The position numbers and the translations under genes are program-made. From Branchiostoma lanceolatum (lineage: Eukaryota > Chordata > Leptocardii > Amphioxiformes > Branchiostomatidae), in contig NC_089726.1 of assembly GCF_035083965.1 (NCBI RefSeq), positions 5,001 to 69,000 of the forward strand: DNA of 64,000 nt. Direction: 5' to 3'. Below are positions 1 through 12,190 of the stretch, one piece after another. Position 1 is the stretch's first letter, and every line of letters begins with the position of its first letter. A model generated the notes under the pieces. That model worked only from the letters and a program-made list of their open reading frames with translations, was not told the DNA's origin and searched no databases.

Positions 1-3000
1 TAACCCTAACCCTAACCCTAACCCTAACCCTAACCCTAACCCTAACCCTAACCCTAACCCTAACCCTAACCCTAACCCTAACCCTAACCCTAACCCTAAC
101 CCTAACCCTAACCCTAACCCTAACCCTAACCCTAACCCTAACCCTAACCCTAACCCTAACCCTAACCCTAACCCTAACCCTAACCCTAACCCTAACCCTA
201 ACCCTAACCCTAACCCTAACCCTAACCCTAACCCTAACCCTAACCCTAACCCTAACCCTAACCCTAACCCTAACCCTAACCCTAACCCTAACCCTAACCC
301 TAACCCTAACCCTAACCCTAACCCTAACCCTAACCCTAACCCTAACCCTAACCCTAACCCTAACCCTAACCCTAACCCTAACCCTAACCCTAACCCTAAC
401 CCTAACCCTAACCCTAACCCTAACCCTAACCCTAACCCTAACCCTAACCCTAACCCTAACCCTAACCCTAACCCTAACCCTAACCCTAACCCTAACCCTA
501 ACCCTAACCCTAACCCTAACCCTAACCCTAACCCTAACCCTAACCCTAACCCTAACCCTAACCCTAACCCTAACCCTAACCCTAACCCTAACCCTAACCC
601 TAACCCTAACCCTAACCCTAACCCTAACCCTAACCCTAACCCTAACCCTAACCCTAACCCTAACCCTAACCCTAACCCTAACCCTAACCCTAACCCTAAC
701 CCTAACCCTAACCCTAACCCTAACCCTAACCCTAACCCTAACCCTAACCCTAACCCTAACCCTAACCCTAACCCTAACCCTAACCCTAACCCTAACCCTA
801 ACCCTAACCCTAACCCTAACCCTAACCCTAACCCTAACCCTAACCCTAACCCTAACCCTAACCCTAACCCTAACCCTAACCCTAACCCTAACCCTAACCC
901 TAACCCTAACCCTAACCCTAACCCTAACCCTAACCCTAACCCTAACCCTAACCCTAACCCTAACCCTAACCCTAACCCTAACCCTAACCCTAACCCTAAC
1001 CCTAACCCTAACCCTAACCCTAACCCTAACCCTAACCCTAACCCTAACCCTAACCCTAACCCTAACCCTAACCCTAACCCTAACCCTAACCCTAACCCTA
1101 ACCCTAACCCTAACCCTAACCCTAACCCTAACCCTAACCCTAACCCTAACCCTAACCCTAACCCTAACCCTAACCCTAACCCTAACCCTAACCCTAACCC
1201 TAACCCTAACCCTAACCCTAACCCTAACCCTAACCCTAACCCTAACCCTAACCCTAACCCTAACCCTAACCCTAACCCTAACCCTAACCCTAACCCTAAC
1301 CCTAACCCTAACCCTAACCCTAACCCTAACCCTAACCCTAACCCTAACCCTAACCCTAACCCTAACCCTAACCCTAACCCTAACCCTAACCCTAACCCTA
1401 ACCCTAACCCTAACCCTAACCCTAACCCTAACCCTAACCCTAACCCTAACCCTAACCCTAACCCTAACCCTAACCCTAACCCTAACCCTAACCCTAACCC
1501 TAACCCTAACCCTAACCCTAACCCTAACCCTAACCCTAACCCTAACCCTAACCCTAACCCTAACCCTAACCCTAACCCTAACCCTAACCCTAACCCTAAC
1601 CCTAACCCTAACCCTAACCCTAACCCTAACCCTAACCCTAACCCTAACCCTAACCCTAACCCTAACCCTAACCCTAACCCTAACCCTAACCCTAACCCTA
1701 ACCCTAACCCTAACCCTAACCCTAACCCTAACCCTAACCCTAACCCTAACCCTAACCCTAACCCTAACCCTAACCCTAACCCTAACCCTAACCCTAACCC
1801 TAACCCTAACCCTAACCCTAACCCTAACCCTAACCCTAACCCTAACCCTAACCCTAACCCTAACCCTAACCCTAACCCTAACCCTAACCCTAACCCTAAC
1901 CCTAACCCTAACCCTAACCCTAACCCTAACCCTAACCCTAACCCTAACCCTAACCCTAACCCTAACCCTAACCCTAACCCTAACCCTAACCCTAACCCTA
2001 ACCCTAACCCTAACCCTAACCCTAACCCTAACCCTAACCCTAACCCTAACCCTAACCCTAACCCTAACCCTAACCCTAACCCTAACCCTAACCCTAACCC
2101 TAACCCTAACCCTAACCCTAACCCTAACCCTAACCCTAACCCTAACCCTAACCCTAACCCTAACCCTAACCCTAACCCTAACCCTAACCCTAACCCTAAC
2201 CCTAACCCTAACCCTAACCCTAACCCTAACCCTAACCCTAACCCTAACCCTAACCCTAACCCTAACCCTAACCCTAACCCTAACCCTAACCCTAACCCTA
2301 ACCCTAACCCTAACCCTAACCCTAACCCTAACCCTAACCCTAACCCTAACCCTAACCCTAACCCTAACCCTAACCCTAACCCTAACCCTAACCCTAACCC
2401 TAACCCTAACCCTAACCCTAACCCTAACCCTAACCCTAACCCTAACCCTAACCCTAACCCTAACCCTAACCCTAACCCTAACCCTAACCCTAACCCTAAC
2501 CCTAACCCTAACCCTAACCCTAACCCTAACCCTAACCCTAACCCTAACCCTAACCCTAACCCTAACCCTAACCCTAACCCTAACCCTAACCCTAACCCTA
2601 ACCCTAACCCTAACCCTAACCCTAACCCTAACCCTAACCCTAACCCTAACCCTAACCCTAACCCTAACCCTAACCCTAACCCTAACCCTAACCCTAACCC
2701 TAACCCTAACCCTAACCCTAACCCTAACCCTAACCCTAACCCTAACCCTAACCCTAACCCTAACCCTAACCCTAACCCTAACCCTAACCCTAACCCTAAC
2801 CCTAACCCTAACCCTAACCCTAACCCTAACCCTAACCCTAACCCTAACCCTAACCCTAACCCTAACCCTAACCCTAACCCTAACCCTAACCCTAACCCTA
2901 ACCCTAACCCTAACCCTAACCCTAACCCTAACCCTAACCCTAACCCTAACCCTAACCCTAACCCTAACCCTAACCCTAACCCTAACCCTAACCCTAACCC

Positions 3001-3137
3001 TAACCCTAACCCTAACCCTAACCCTAACCCTAACCCTAACCCTAACCCTAACCCTAACCCTAACCCTAACCCTAACCCTAACCCTAACCCTAACCCTAAC
3101 CCTAACCCTAACCCTAACCCTAACCCTAACCCTAACC

Positions 3138-3159
<22 letters not shown>
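1..3159. repeat. Telomere, (CCCTAA)n
   Basis: About 526 uninterrupted copies of TAACCC begin at base 1, with the first deviation at 3160. The C-rich strand reading 5' to 3' into the window is the orientation expected at a left chromosome end, with the TTAGGG strand ending at the tip. TTAGGG is the telomere type of vertebrates and many other deuterostomes. The lack of any variant over 3 kb points to telomerase-maintained terminal repeat rather than an old internal block. Confidence 0.98.
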
Positions 3160-3169
<10 letters not shown>

Positions 3170-3515
3170 CTAACCCCTAACCCCTAACCCCTAACCCCTA
3201 ACCCCTAACCCCTAACCCTAACCCCTAACCCTAACCCTAACCCTAACCCTAACCCTAACCCTAACCCTAACCCTAACCCTAACCCTAACCCTAACCCTTG
3301 ACCCTAACCCTTGACCCTTGACCCCTGACCCCCTGACCCCCTGACCCCCTGACCCCCTGACCCCCTGACCCCCTGACCCCCTGACCCCCTGACCCCCTGA
3401 CCCCCTGACCCCCTGACCCCCTGACCCCCTGACCCCCTGACCCCTAACCCCCTGACCCCCTAACCCCCTAACCCCTAACCCCTAACCCATAACCCATAAC
3501 CCATAACCCAACGAC
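3160..3515. repeat. Proximal degenerate telomere-variant repeats
   Basis: The perfect telomere passes into blocks of variants: CCCCTAA (about 3165-3235), a short return to canonical CCCTAA (about 3236-3297), TTGACCC, then about 15 copies of CCCCCTGA (about 3325-3440), and finally CCCTAA/CCATAAC forms. Each variant is locally homogenised, as is usual at the boundary between telomere and subtelomere. Confidence 0.9.
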
Positions 3516-4568
3516 CATAAGACAGTTCAAAAATATGCCAAAACTGTCATCTTCTGTGTTATGGACGGAGCTGCAGACACGCACAACTAACACGAACCCC
3601 GAAACCAGAACACGAGACAGCTTCTTTTCTTAAGACGGCCCTTGTGCACTCTGGCGCCCTTTGGAATGTCTGGTCTCCCCTCCAGACAAGCAACCATAAT
3701 CGAAGCAAGATGTATACTCAGTGCAGCTCGTTTCATAACACAACAGGATAACAACAGTTTGGGTTTTTTACAACTCCCTTAACTTTAATTTGTGATAACT
3801 GTTATGATACATGTCGTACGCAATGTCTACTGTTACTTACGGTTCCTTGTCCTCTTACGGACTCATAGATATCCTGTCGTTGTTCACCGTGCGTTGTTTG
3901 CCTATCACACCGTGATCCCTCTGCCGGATGTGTCATCTATCAGTGAGTTTATGCCACTGGCGTTAAATCCAGCTTCTTCCAACACTACGAGTGGGATGTG
4001 GGATCTCATCAGAGGAAACAAATCCACGCCTTGCCAGCATTCTCGTTTGTCCCTGACGGACTCGAACTAGATCTTTCTGGTTCTCTTACGTGCTCAGCGG
4101 GCATAACCAAGTCGATCTTAGTGATCTCATATCAAGGTACAAGTACGCTGCTCAGAGCTCGTGCCACAAGAGAAGCGTATTAAGTCGCATAAAGCGGGAA
4201 CATGTAGCGTAATCGTACCGCACTTGATCCACATTTAACTCCCAAACTCTTGCAATTGACATGACGTTTTGCCGTTGAACTCGAGGGGTGTATCCAAGCT
4301 GTAGCCGATATATCCCTGCCCCCTCCCCCTTTCCATACATAACCTATGGAAAGGACATTTGAGCGTTATGGTATTCCCATGAGGGTCTAACCTCAAAACT
4401 ATCTCTAACCCGAACCCTAATTCATTAGATGATATTACAATTCAAGGTTATATGTCACTCGGCACATTTTAATAAGGAAGGTACAATGTCCCGGGGTGAG
4501 TAACGTGAGCGCCTAACAAGAACCAGATGCAACAAAAGATATTTTGCTGACACCACATTTTCCCACAT
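3516..4568. other. Subtelomeric unique sequence, no gene recognised
   Basis: Non-repetitive DNA with only short open frames that look like nothing known. No splice-linked coding pattern, tRNA or rRNA was seen. Confidence 0.5.
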
Positions 4569-5000
4569 TTGAAAATAAGTTGGGCAGACATGTACATGTC
4601 GGAAATGTTGGCGGCCGAACCATTTTCGGGCATTACGCAAATCCAAGAATGTGCAGGGAGTCCAGGCCATCAACTTTTTGTTAATTTCTACATCGAGACT
4701 CTATGCAAGAAGCACGTTGTAGGTGACAGGGCTTTTGTTGACCTCTACATTACCGGGATGAAGGACAGCCCCAGGTGCAAGTTAGACAGCGGAGCATGTC
4801 AATGTTCTACCGGAGAAGAGTTGTAGGGCGAGGCAGAAACACTCAAGCCGACCGGCAAGGTTGAATAGTTACGACAACACACGGCTAGACGTGCTGGGAG
4901 AGTGGTCGCTTCTTGTTCAACAGAGGCCATGGCAAAGGGTAGCACAGACCTATTCCACTGCAACAGGCAGGACTTCGTGCTTGTAGGAGACTTCAACAAG
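4569..5000 (+). pseudogene. Ty3/gypsy-like retropepsin remnant
   Basis: The forward frame from 4569 encodes a segment ending in a retropepsin-like active-site motif, KLDSGAC. After a one-base frame change near 4800 the homologous frame continues as NVLP, followed by LNSYDNTRLDVLGEWSLLV. The order LDSGA, NVLP and then a TRLxVLG flap region is typical of Ty3/gypsy retrotransposon proteases. No reverse transcriptase, integrase or LTR was found nearby, so this is a short broken fragment. The assignment rests on remembered family motifs. Confidence 0.55.
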
Positions 5001-5370
5001 CTACATCGTACAAGGTCAGCAGACGTAATAGTTGTAACATGTGGTGCTAGTTAGCAACATTAACATATAGACTATCGTATTTCTGGAGGTTACATTCTAT
5101 CTTAAAACTTGAGGGACTTTATCCTTTTTCCGGACTTCATTAATGAACTAATTAACTTATCAATTTAATAATTAATTAAGAACACAAAGATAGACGAGAC
5201 ACATTTTGAAGAAAAAACACAATTACCACGAAGGCAAAGCACAAGGTAGGCAATTACCCTGTAGGGTAAGAAAAACTCGAAATCACTACGCATGTGATCA
5301 GTCCAAACCGTAGTGATAAGGTCGATATCCTTCCGCCTCTAACCCTAAACCACTTTAAAATGTCCATTAT
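5001..5370. other. AT-rich spacer, nothing recognised
   Basis: AT-rich sequence, including runs of AATTAATTAA near 5170, between the protease remnant and the interstitial telomeric block. No coding or structured signal was seen. Confidence 0.5.
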
Positions 5371-6283
5371 TCCTTGTACCTAACCCTAACCCTAACCCTA
5401 ACCCTAACCCTAACCCTAACCCTAACCCTAACCCTAACCCTAACCCTAACCATTCTTCAAACGGGCCAAACTTGGGCTCATTCAAAAGGTCTTTTGGCCA
5501 GGAGTTTGAAACTGAAAACGGATTTCAAATATCGTGCTTTGTTATCGAGTTATGAGACTTTCAAAGTTAACCCTAACCCTAACCCTAGGTGGTAATCCTA
5601 ACCCTAACCCTAACCATTCTTCAAACGGGCCAAACTTGGGCTCATTCAAAAGGTCTTTTGGCCAGGAGTTTGAAACTGAAAACGGATTTCAAATATCGTG
5701 CTTTGTTATCGAGTTATGAGACTTTCAAAGTTAACCCTAACCCTAACCCTAGGTGGTAATCCTAACCCTAACCCTAACCCTAACCATTCTTCAAACTTGC
5801 CAAACTTGGGCTCATTCAAAAGGTCTTTTGGCCAGGAGTTTGAAACTGAAAACGGATTTCAAATATCGTGCTTTGATATCGATTTATGAGACTTTCAAAG
5901 TTAACCCTACCCTAACCCTAGGTGGTAATCCTAACCCTAACCCTAACCCTAACCATTCTTCAAACGGGCCAAACTTGGGCTCATTCAAAAGGTCTTTTGG
6001 CCAGGAGTTTGAAACTGAAAACGGATTTCAAATATCGTGCTTTGCTATCGAGTTATGAGACTTTCAAAGTTAACCCTAACCCTAACCCTAGGTAGTAATC
6101 CTAACCCTAACCATTCTTCAAACGGGCCAAACTTGGGCTCATTCAAAAGGTCGTTTGGCCCGGAGTTTGAAACTGAAAACGGATTTCAAATATCGTGCTT
6201 TGTTATCGAGTTATGAGACTTTCAAAGTTAACCCTAACCCTAACCCTAGGTGGTAATCCTAACCCTAACCCTAACCCTAACCA
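5371..6283. repeat. Subtelomeric ~165-bp tandem repeat with interstitial telomere motifs
   Basis: Five copies of a unit start at about 5451, 5615, 5785, 5954 and 6112. Each has a roughly 120-bp non-telomeric body (CATTCTTCAAACGGGCC ... GAGACTTTCAAAGTT), then three CCCTAA motifs, CCTAGGTGGTAAT, and two to four more CCCTAA motifs. The first unit is preceded by about 13 CCCTAA motifs. Spacing varies (158-170 bp) mainly through the number of telomere motifs, which suggests slippage or telomere-seeded expansion. Confidence 0.9.
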
Positions 6284-7600
6284 TAGGTCGTCAATCTATT
6301 GAAAGTCTGTTTGGATTGCACATACTTTCTGTACGATGGCAGCTTCTATCAACAGATACATGGGGCAGCTATGGGTTCATCTTTGTCCCCCATAGTATGC
6401 AACTTGTACATGGAACACTTAGAACAACTTGCCATATCTACAGCTCCGCACCCCCCCCCCCCCCCCCCCTCTGGTGGTTCCGGTACGTCGACGACACCCA
6501 CACCAAACTCAAGAAAGCCCATGCACAGGAATTCATTGACCATCTCAACTCTCTGGACCCCGACATCAAATTCACATCGGAGAAAGAACAAGACAGAACC
6601 CTCCCCTTCCTCGACACTCTCACCACGATCCAAGACGATGGTTCACTACGTCTGAGCATCTACCAGAAACCCACTCACACAGACCAATACCTCAACTTCA
6701 GATCCAACCATCCTCTGGAACACAAATTTGGGGTCGTGAAGACGTTACTCCACAGAGCTGACACGATCATAACGGATCCACACCGTCACGACAGAGAGAC
6801 AGAGAAGCAACACATCAAACAGGCACTGAAGGACTGCGGGTACCCTAAGTGGGCCATAGACAAGGCGACCGCACCAAAGCCCCCTCAACAGAACAACAGG
6901 AACCCGGGAACAAGAGAGAGGGACAAAGGACGCATCACCCTTCCGTACATCAAGACCGTCTCAGAACCCCTACGCAGAATATTTGCTTCACACGGGATCT
7001 CCACCTGCTTCAAGCCTACCAACACACTGCGACAGCTTCTCGTGGCGCCGAAGGACAAAACCCCAAGAGAAGAGAAGTGCGGCGTAGTGTACCACATTCC
7101 GTGTCAGGGAACCACTTGACAAGGGACTTGTGAAGAATTCTACATCGGTGAGACAGCACGCTCGTTGAGAACCAGATTTCTTGAACACAAACGCCCCAGG
7201 TCGCATTCGTCTGAAGTCTCTCAACACATCCACATTGAATCTCCGGGCCATACCGTCTCGCTGGCCAAAGTCAGAATACTGGACACTGAGCAGGACTACT
7301 TTATGAGAGGTATAAAGGGGGCCATATACATCAGGGCACTCCAGCCGTCACTCAACAGAGACAGTGGGCGTTATAAACTTCCTGGCACGTTTGACCAATT
7401 GCTGACGTCACGTATCCGCAACGACACGTGTCAATAGAGTCACGTGTCTGTAACTCTCGCGAGTTTACGCTCGGCAGTGATTGGTCATTATTGATCATGA
7501 AGAAGGCGACAGTGGTCTTCGAAAATTCGATCCGTGAATACCTTAGTGTTAGAAGAAAGTTTAGCATTGTATTATAATTACATATGATGTTATACATGTA
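6284..7600 (+). pseudogene. 5'-truncated Penelope-like element: reverse transcriptase plus GIY-YIG endonuclease
   Basis: The forward frames encode the 3' part of a Penelope-like retroelement. Visible in order are the RT palm segment HGAAMGSSLSPIVCNLYMEH (6358-6417), the catalytic WFRYVDD (about 6474-6494), a FLDTLT segment, a thumb segment with PTHTDQYL, and a GIY-YIG domain (GVVYHIPC, then FYIGETARSLRTRFLEHK, ending near 7436). The frame shifts at a run of C (about 6450-6468) between the two palm motifs, and a TGA at 7117 interrupts the GIY-YIG region, so the copy is dead. Its 5' end abuts CCCTAA repeats directly. The 3' tail (7437 to about 7600) is non-coding. RT coupled to GIY-YIG is specific to this class. 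Confidence 0.88.
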
Positions 7601-8726
7601 GGTATACTAGTGTGGTTAAGCAAGAAAACCTAAGAAATATCATTGTTTTTAAAAAAATCAGTGATTTTTTTATAAAATGCCCTTCAGAAACCCGTCGCCA
7701 TGGCAACAAGAAAAATGGCAAAGTTATACTTTTATCATAATATTGTTGCCAACCAAATTTTAGGAAAAGTCACCAAGTTTGGTAGTCCTAGCATATGTCG
7801 TTCGGCAGTTATACAATGTCAAAGTTGGCGCGGGCACTTTTAGCCCCCCCCCCAGTCTGGATAGGGTTAAGGTAAAACTGCACACCTAGACCGTTTACGA
7901 ATGTTTACAAAAAAAACAGCCATTTAAGGTACTTCTCCACTCGCAATTAACGTTAGTTAACATAAAATCGCCATTTTTCCGATAATGGTTGATTGAAATC
8001 AATCTGGCAGAACAATAAACCATCCTTTTTTCTGTTATTCTGCCAGTATCATGTATTACCTTTGCACTAATGCTAGATATGTTAGATTTTCTCTCTCGTG
8101 GTGCTGACACCATAATATTTCAACTTGAAACTACCGTCCGCCGCACGCAGAATGACAGTGCTCTTGGACAGGTGCGAACATTATTTCGGGTGAGAAGATT
8201 CGTCATTAATATATGCCGCTAATTAGCTTTTATACAGCAGCTGTTGTGCCCATCTTGACTTGAAGAGAGTGCCAAGGTCAAATAAACGTGACCAAAGAAA
8301 AATAAGACGGCAAAACGGTTGTACCACACACATCAGGCCTTCGGTATCATCCCCTTTGTTGAGTCGGTAGAACGTCACTCAAAGTCGACATCCAGCGTCA
8401 TGGCAACGTGTACATTATTCATGGTAAGTTAACTGGATGCCGTAGTAATGGTAATACTACTATGCCCATGTGTTCCTTGTTGTGTTAGGAGCAAACTTTG
8501 AGGAAAATATCGTCCTCAGTCCACTTTCACACACAACATTTAGACAAAAAAGTGTTCCTCACAACCTTTGTCGTCTGTTTGACAACAGGATTCTGGGTAA
8601 TAATATGGCCGTGGGAAAATACACGTGCCGTAGGTTGTAGCAAGAAAGAGGAGTTTTGATGATTGATCACACTTAGCATCCGGTTGCAGGTTAGCAAAAG
8701 AGATTGTAATAAGTTGTCTTGTAAAT
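7601..8726. other. Intergenic spacer, no gene recognised
   Basis: Low-complexity and AT-rich sequence with a C run near 7843. No coding pattern was found. The part nearest 8726 may include decayed 3' sequence of the minus-strand LINE, but I could not follow a protein there. Confidence 0.4.
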
Positions 8727-9269
8727 AATTGTGTTTAGCAGGAAGCGGATGTGACATTTGTCTTATAAACTTCGCCATTAGACAAAGGAAATTCAGCATT
8801 TAGGGTAATACTAAGCGGAAAGTGGTCAGATAAGACAATGTCATGTAAAACCTCAATATTGAATGAAAGACCTTTATTGTGCATTAGAGATATTCTTATG
8901 GGCAGTATCACTGGCTAAGCAGTTATCAAGCCAGGAAGTTGTACCATGAACATCACTAAGATATGTATAAGTGTCATGAGGTAGAAGTTCAACGTCAGAG
9001 ATGTGCAGACCTGATTCCTCACAAAATTCCCTAACTAAGGTACCAAATCTATTCGTAGGTGAAACATTGAAATCCCCAAGTATCACAGAGGCATACATGT
9101 TACAATCATTGATAACAGCATCTATCTTACCAAGTTTTTCAAGAAACACATCAGTATTTGCAGGTGAATCACATGGCATATAAACACAAACAACCAATAG
9201 CTGGCTCTCACCTGATACAACCTTGATCGCTAGTCCAAAGTTATTGGGGTCCGGAGGGACGAGCGCCAT
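8727..9269 (-). pseudogene. LINE ORF2 fragment: APE-type endonuclease domain
   Basis: The minus strand encodes an endonuclease/exonuclease/phosphatase fold: VVCVYMPCDSP, the ILGDFN motif, TYTYLSDVHGTTSWLDNCLAS, and, after a one-base frame change near 8877, the C-terminal SDHFPLSITL. The GDFN and SDH motifs are catalytic landmarks of APE-type non-LTR retrotransposon endonucleases. The N-terminal part of the domain and all of the reverse transcriptase are missing, so this is an internally deleted, 3'-truncated copy. It lies directly downstream of the matching ORF1 remnant, as expected for one element. The clade (CR1, L2 or a relative) cannot be fixed from these parts. Confidence 0.8.
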
Positions 9270-9289
9270 GGAAGCGTCTCACCAGTACA

Positions 9290-9530
9290 CCACTAGGCCA
9301 GCAAGACGGGGCTAACACTTCCGGCAGAGCGTCACTCACCAGTACACCACTAGGCCAGCAAGACGGGGCTAACACTTCCGGCAGAGCGTCACTCTCCACC
9401 GTCTCACCAGTACACCACTAGGCCAGCAAGACGGGGCTAACACTTCCGGCAGAGCGTCACTCACCAGTACACCACTAGGCCAGCAAGACGGGGCTAACAC
9501 TTCCGGCAAGGCGTCACTCTCCACCGTAAC
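9290..9530. repeat. Minisatellite inside the LINE ORF1 end (4 copies)
   Basis: Four copies of a 60- to 77-bp unit encode, on the minus strand, SDALPEVLAPSCWPSGVLV, the C-terminal part of ORF1. Two copies contain an extra CTCTCCACCGT block. The repeat expanded a coding segment of the element just where it joins the endonuclease remnant. Confidence 0.85.
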
Positions 9531-10445
9531 ACGAAAAGAGGAGTAAGAGTCGTACTTTGTCTGGAGTCTCGTACAGGAAATCACGCACTTTTGTGACACA
9601 GTTTTGCTCAAGTACTGCTCTACATCCTTGCACTGGGTGTGGGGCTCCAAACGGGTCACGAAGATCTCGGCAGGCCTCACCCTTACCGCGGATAAAGTTG
9701 ATGTCTTAGCTGTTCCTACCACCGTCCTGGGTCTAGGCTATCTCTTTTGAACCAATTGGAAGCCATCGGACCCAGGCTCACTGGAACCTCCCAACGCAGA
9801 GCCCCGACGTGATGTACGCAAGGAGTGCCTGCTGGGCTCCTCTCGTACCTGTTTGTGGCTAGCGTCGGCAAGCAGAGATTTCGGAACGGTGGCAAGCCCA
9901 CCATCCTGAACTTCAACGCTTATGGGTTCAGCAGCCGGGGGGACCCTCCTTACTTGAGGCGAACTTCTCAGCGGATCCGACGCAGCTTCAGCATATGTAG
10001 CCTTCCTAGGAGGCGGCGCTGGGTCAGCACGGTTCTTCAGATCGGCGATCTCTCGTCTAAGGGACGCAAGTTCATCATGCAACTTCGCGGAGTCGATAGA
10101 GACATCGCGAATGCCCTTCATCTCTTGTCGCATGATTCTCAGTTCTTGTAGGCAGACAGTAATGTCAACATGCTCAAAGTCAATGGCTGGAAGATGCAAT
10201 GTGGCAGACACAAAAATAGGTACTGACGGAGGGTCCGTGGAGTGCAGGACGCGGAGTATATCCGTCATGTTGGTTGCAGATTTATTCGTACCCTGTCGCT
10301 TGATTTGGCGCTCTGACGGCTTGCACACCTCAAACAAAAGCTTCTTAGCTGCCTCTATATCCTCATCTGAGTATGTTTCCAAGCACAGCTTGGAGACCAC
10401 TTCAGTAGGTAAACAGTCCATTTTGTTCACTACAAAACATAGCAA
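9369..10445 (-). pseudogene. LINE ORF1 remnant (coiled-coil nucleic-acid-binding protein)
   Basis: Read from 10445 downward, the frame begins MLCFVVNKMDCLPTEVV and continues through a predicted helical region, LRREIADLKNRAD, with heptad-like spacing. A basic and proline-rich linker follows, then a stop at 9738-9740. A second frame resumes at about 9735 with FVTRLEPHTQCKDVEQYL and TKYDSYSSFRVTV and ends in WPSGVLVRRW. This layout fits ORF1 of CR1/L2-like non-LTR elements in marine invertebrates. At least one frameshift and an internal tandem expansion make it non-functional. Confidence 0.7.
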
Positions 10446-10491
10446 ATCATTAATGATGACGTCGTTCGGAGGTGGAGAGTCACAGAGCCTG

Positions 10492-10697
10492 GAAGGAAAA
10501 CGTTTGTCCGTACAGCCTTGACAGAGAATTAGATCCCCTTGGCGGGAAAACGTTTGTCCGTACAGCCTTGACAGAGAATTAGATCCCCTTGGCGGGAAAA
10601 CGTTTGTCCGTACAGCCTTGACAGAGAATTAGATCCCCTTGGCGGGAAAACGTTTGTCCGTACAGCCTTGACAGAGAATTAGATCCCCTTGGCGGGT
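10492..10697. repeat. Four perfect 50-bp tandem repeats at the LINE 5' end
   Basis: CGTTTGTCCGTACAGCC recurs at 10501, 10551, 10601 and 10651 in an exact 50-bp period. The array sits just upstream, on the minus strand, of the LINE ORF1, so it may be the monomer-like 5' untranslated region of that element. The near-perfect identity suggests recent expansion. Confidence 0.85.
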
Positions 10698-12190
10698 CTC
10701 AGCCCCGGAGCTCCGACAATCCTCACATGCAGGCATACTTGTCAATGCAAAAAGTCACTGTAGGCCAGGAGTGGGTACTTATCTTTGTAACCGTTAACTT
10801 GTAGGCAAGGATGGTACACTTTGATGTGGATTTTCAGCCGATTCATGTCAGATGTAGCAGCAGGAAAATCAAAGAGCGGCCATCTTGCATCAGATTCATA
10901 TGCTAATCTCCATATGAACGCATGGTTATCGAAGCTTTTCAGCCAGTGTTCTGAATACGTTAGTCTATCCGGTTTGCATTGCTGGCGTTATAACTGATTT
11001 TGCATCTAGCACATATCCCTAAAATATACCATTTCTAAAAATAGCGAATTTAAATACCCCGCGAATTTATGTTAACCAACGTTAGGCCACAGCAAGTAAT
11101 TTTTATGGATGACATCAGCGCGCTCATTAATTTTCGCCTGATTTCAAAATAAAAAACAAGAAATTTCATTGCCCTCCGACGGTGGTCAACATGCCAAAAA
11201 TTGGCAAATATGTCGTAAACGTTGACAGTTTAAGGTGTTTCATTGCATATGAATACCCAGTGTAGTTCCTGCCCATGATGGTATGACAAGCTGTTTTCTG
11301 CGTTTGTTCTAGTTAATTGAGCTGTTTACACGTGCACATCTTCAAGAACAGTTTAATGTTGACAGTCTAAGGTGTTTCGATTCATTGCATATGAATACCC
11401 AGTGTAGTTCCTGCCCATGATGGTATAATAACAAGCTGTTTTCTGCATTTGTTCTGGCAAGGACATTGTATGAATAATGGGAGGGGGGGTCTAGTTGATT
11501 GAGCTGTATACACAAGGTGTTTCATCGCATATGAATTCCCAGTATAGTTGCTTCAGATGATGGTACAACAAGCTCTTTTCTGCATTTGTTGTAGTTAGTC
11601 TATTGAGATGTATACACATCTACAAGGACATGTTTACATTAAATCAAAGAGGTTTTATATCATATGTGAAACCCCATTGGTTGAATACAGGAATAAAAGA
11701 CCTGTTGGTCATGATATCATATTCCGTCGCCTCAATTCTTGTTTAACAAGACTTATGATATCAAAATTTGAAAATATAGGAGTCTTGTTTTTTGGGGCCC
11801 GCCTTGTTTTTTTTTCGCCCTATCTCTTTAATTTTGGAGTCTGCGGAGGATGTCATCCATAAAATTTACTTGCTGTGGCCTTATAGCAGTTTTGAAAAAC
11901 TTGATAAGTGCGGCAATATATATGGAACATTATCACCGTGGTAAATGTGTCTGGGTTGATCTCACTTTATGTAACGTAGAAACCAACGTGGGACCACCTA
12001 ACTCCCGAACCCCCTAACTCCCGAACCCCTTAACCGGTACCCTAACCTTACCCTAAAATACGAACACCCTAAAACACGAACACCCTAACTCCCGAACCCC
12101 TTAACCGGTACCCTAACCCAAACTGAACATTATTATCAGCAATACCGGCTTTATTGCACCAAAGTACTTAGTGTGTCAGTGCGCAGTCTC
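10698..12190. other. Intergenic DNA with a three-copy degenerate repeat
   Basis: No coding signal. About 11218-11640 holds three diverged copies of a unit of roughly 140 bp (landmarks: AAGGTGTTTCATTGCATATG and TTTTCTGCATTTGTT). About 11996-12120 holds short repeats of AACTCCCGAACCCC and CCTTAACCGGTACCCTAACC, which look like decayed telomeric sequence. Confidence 0.6.
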
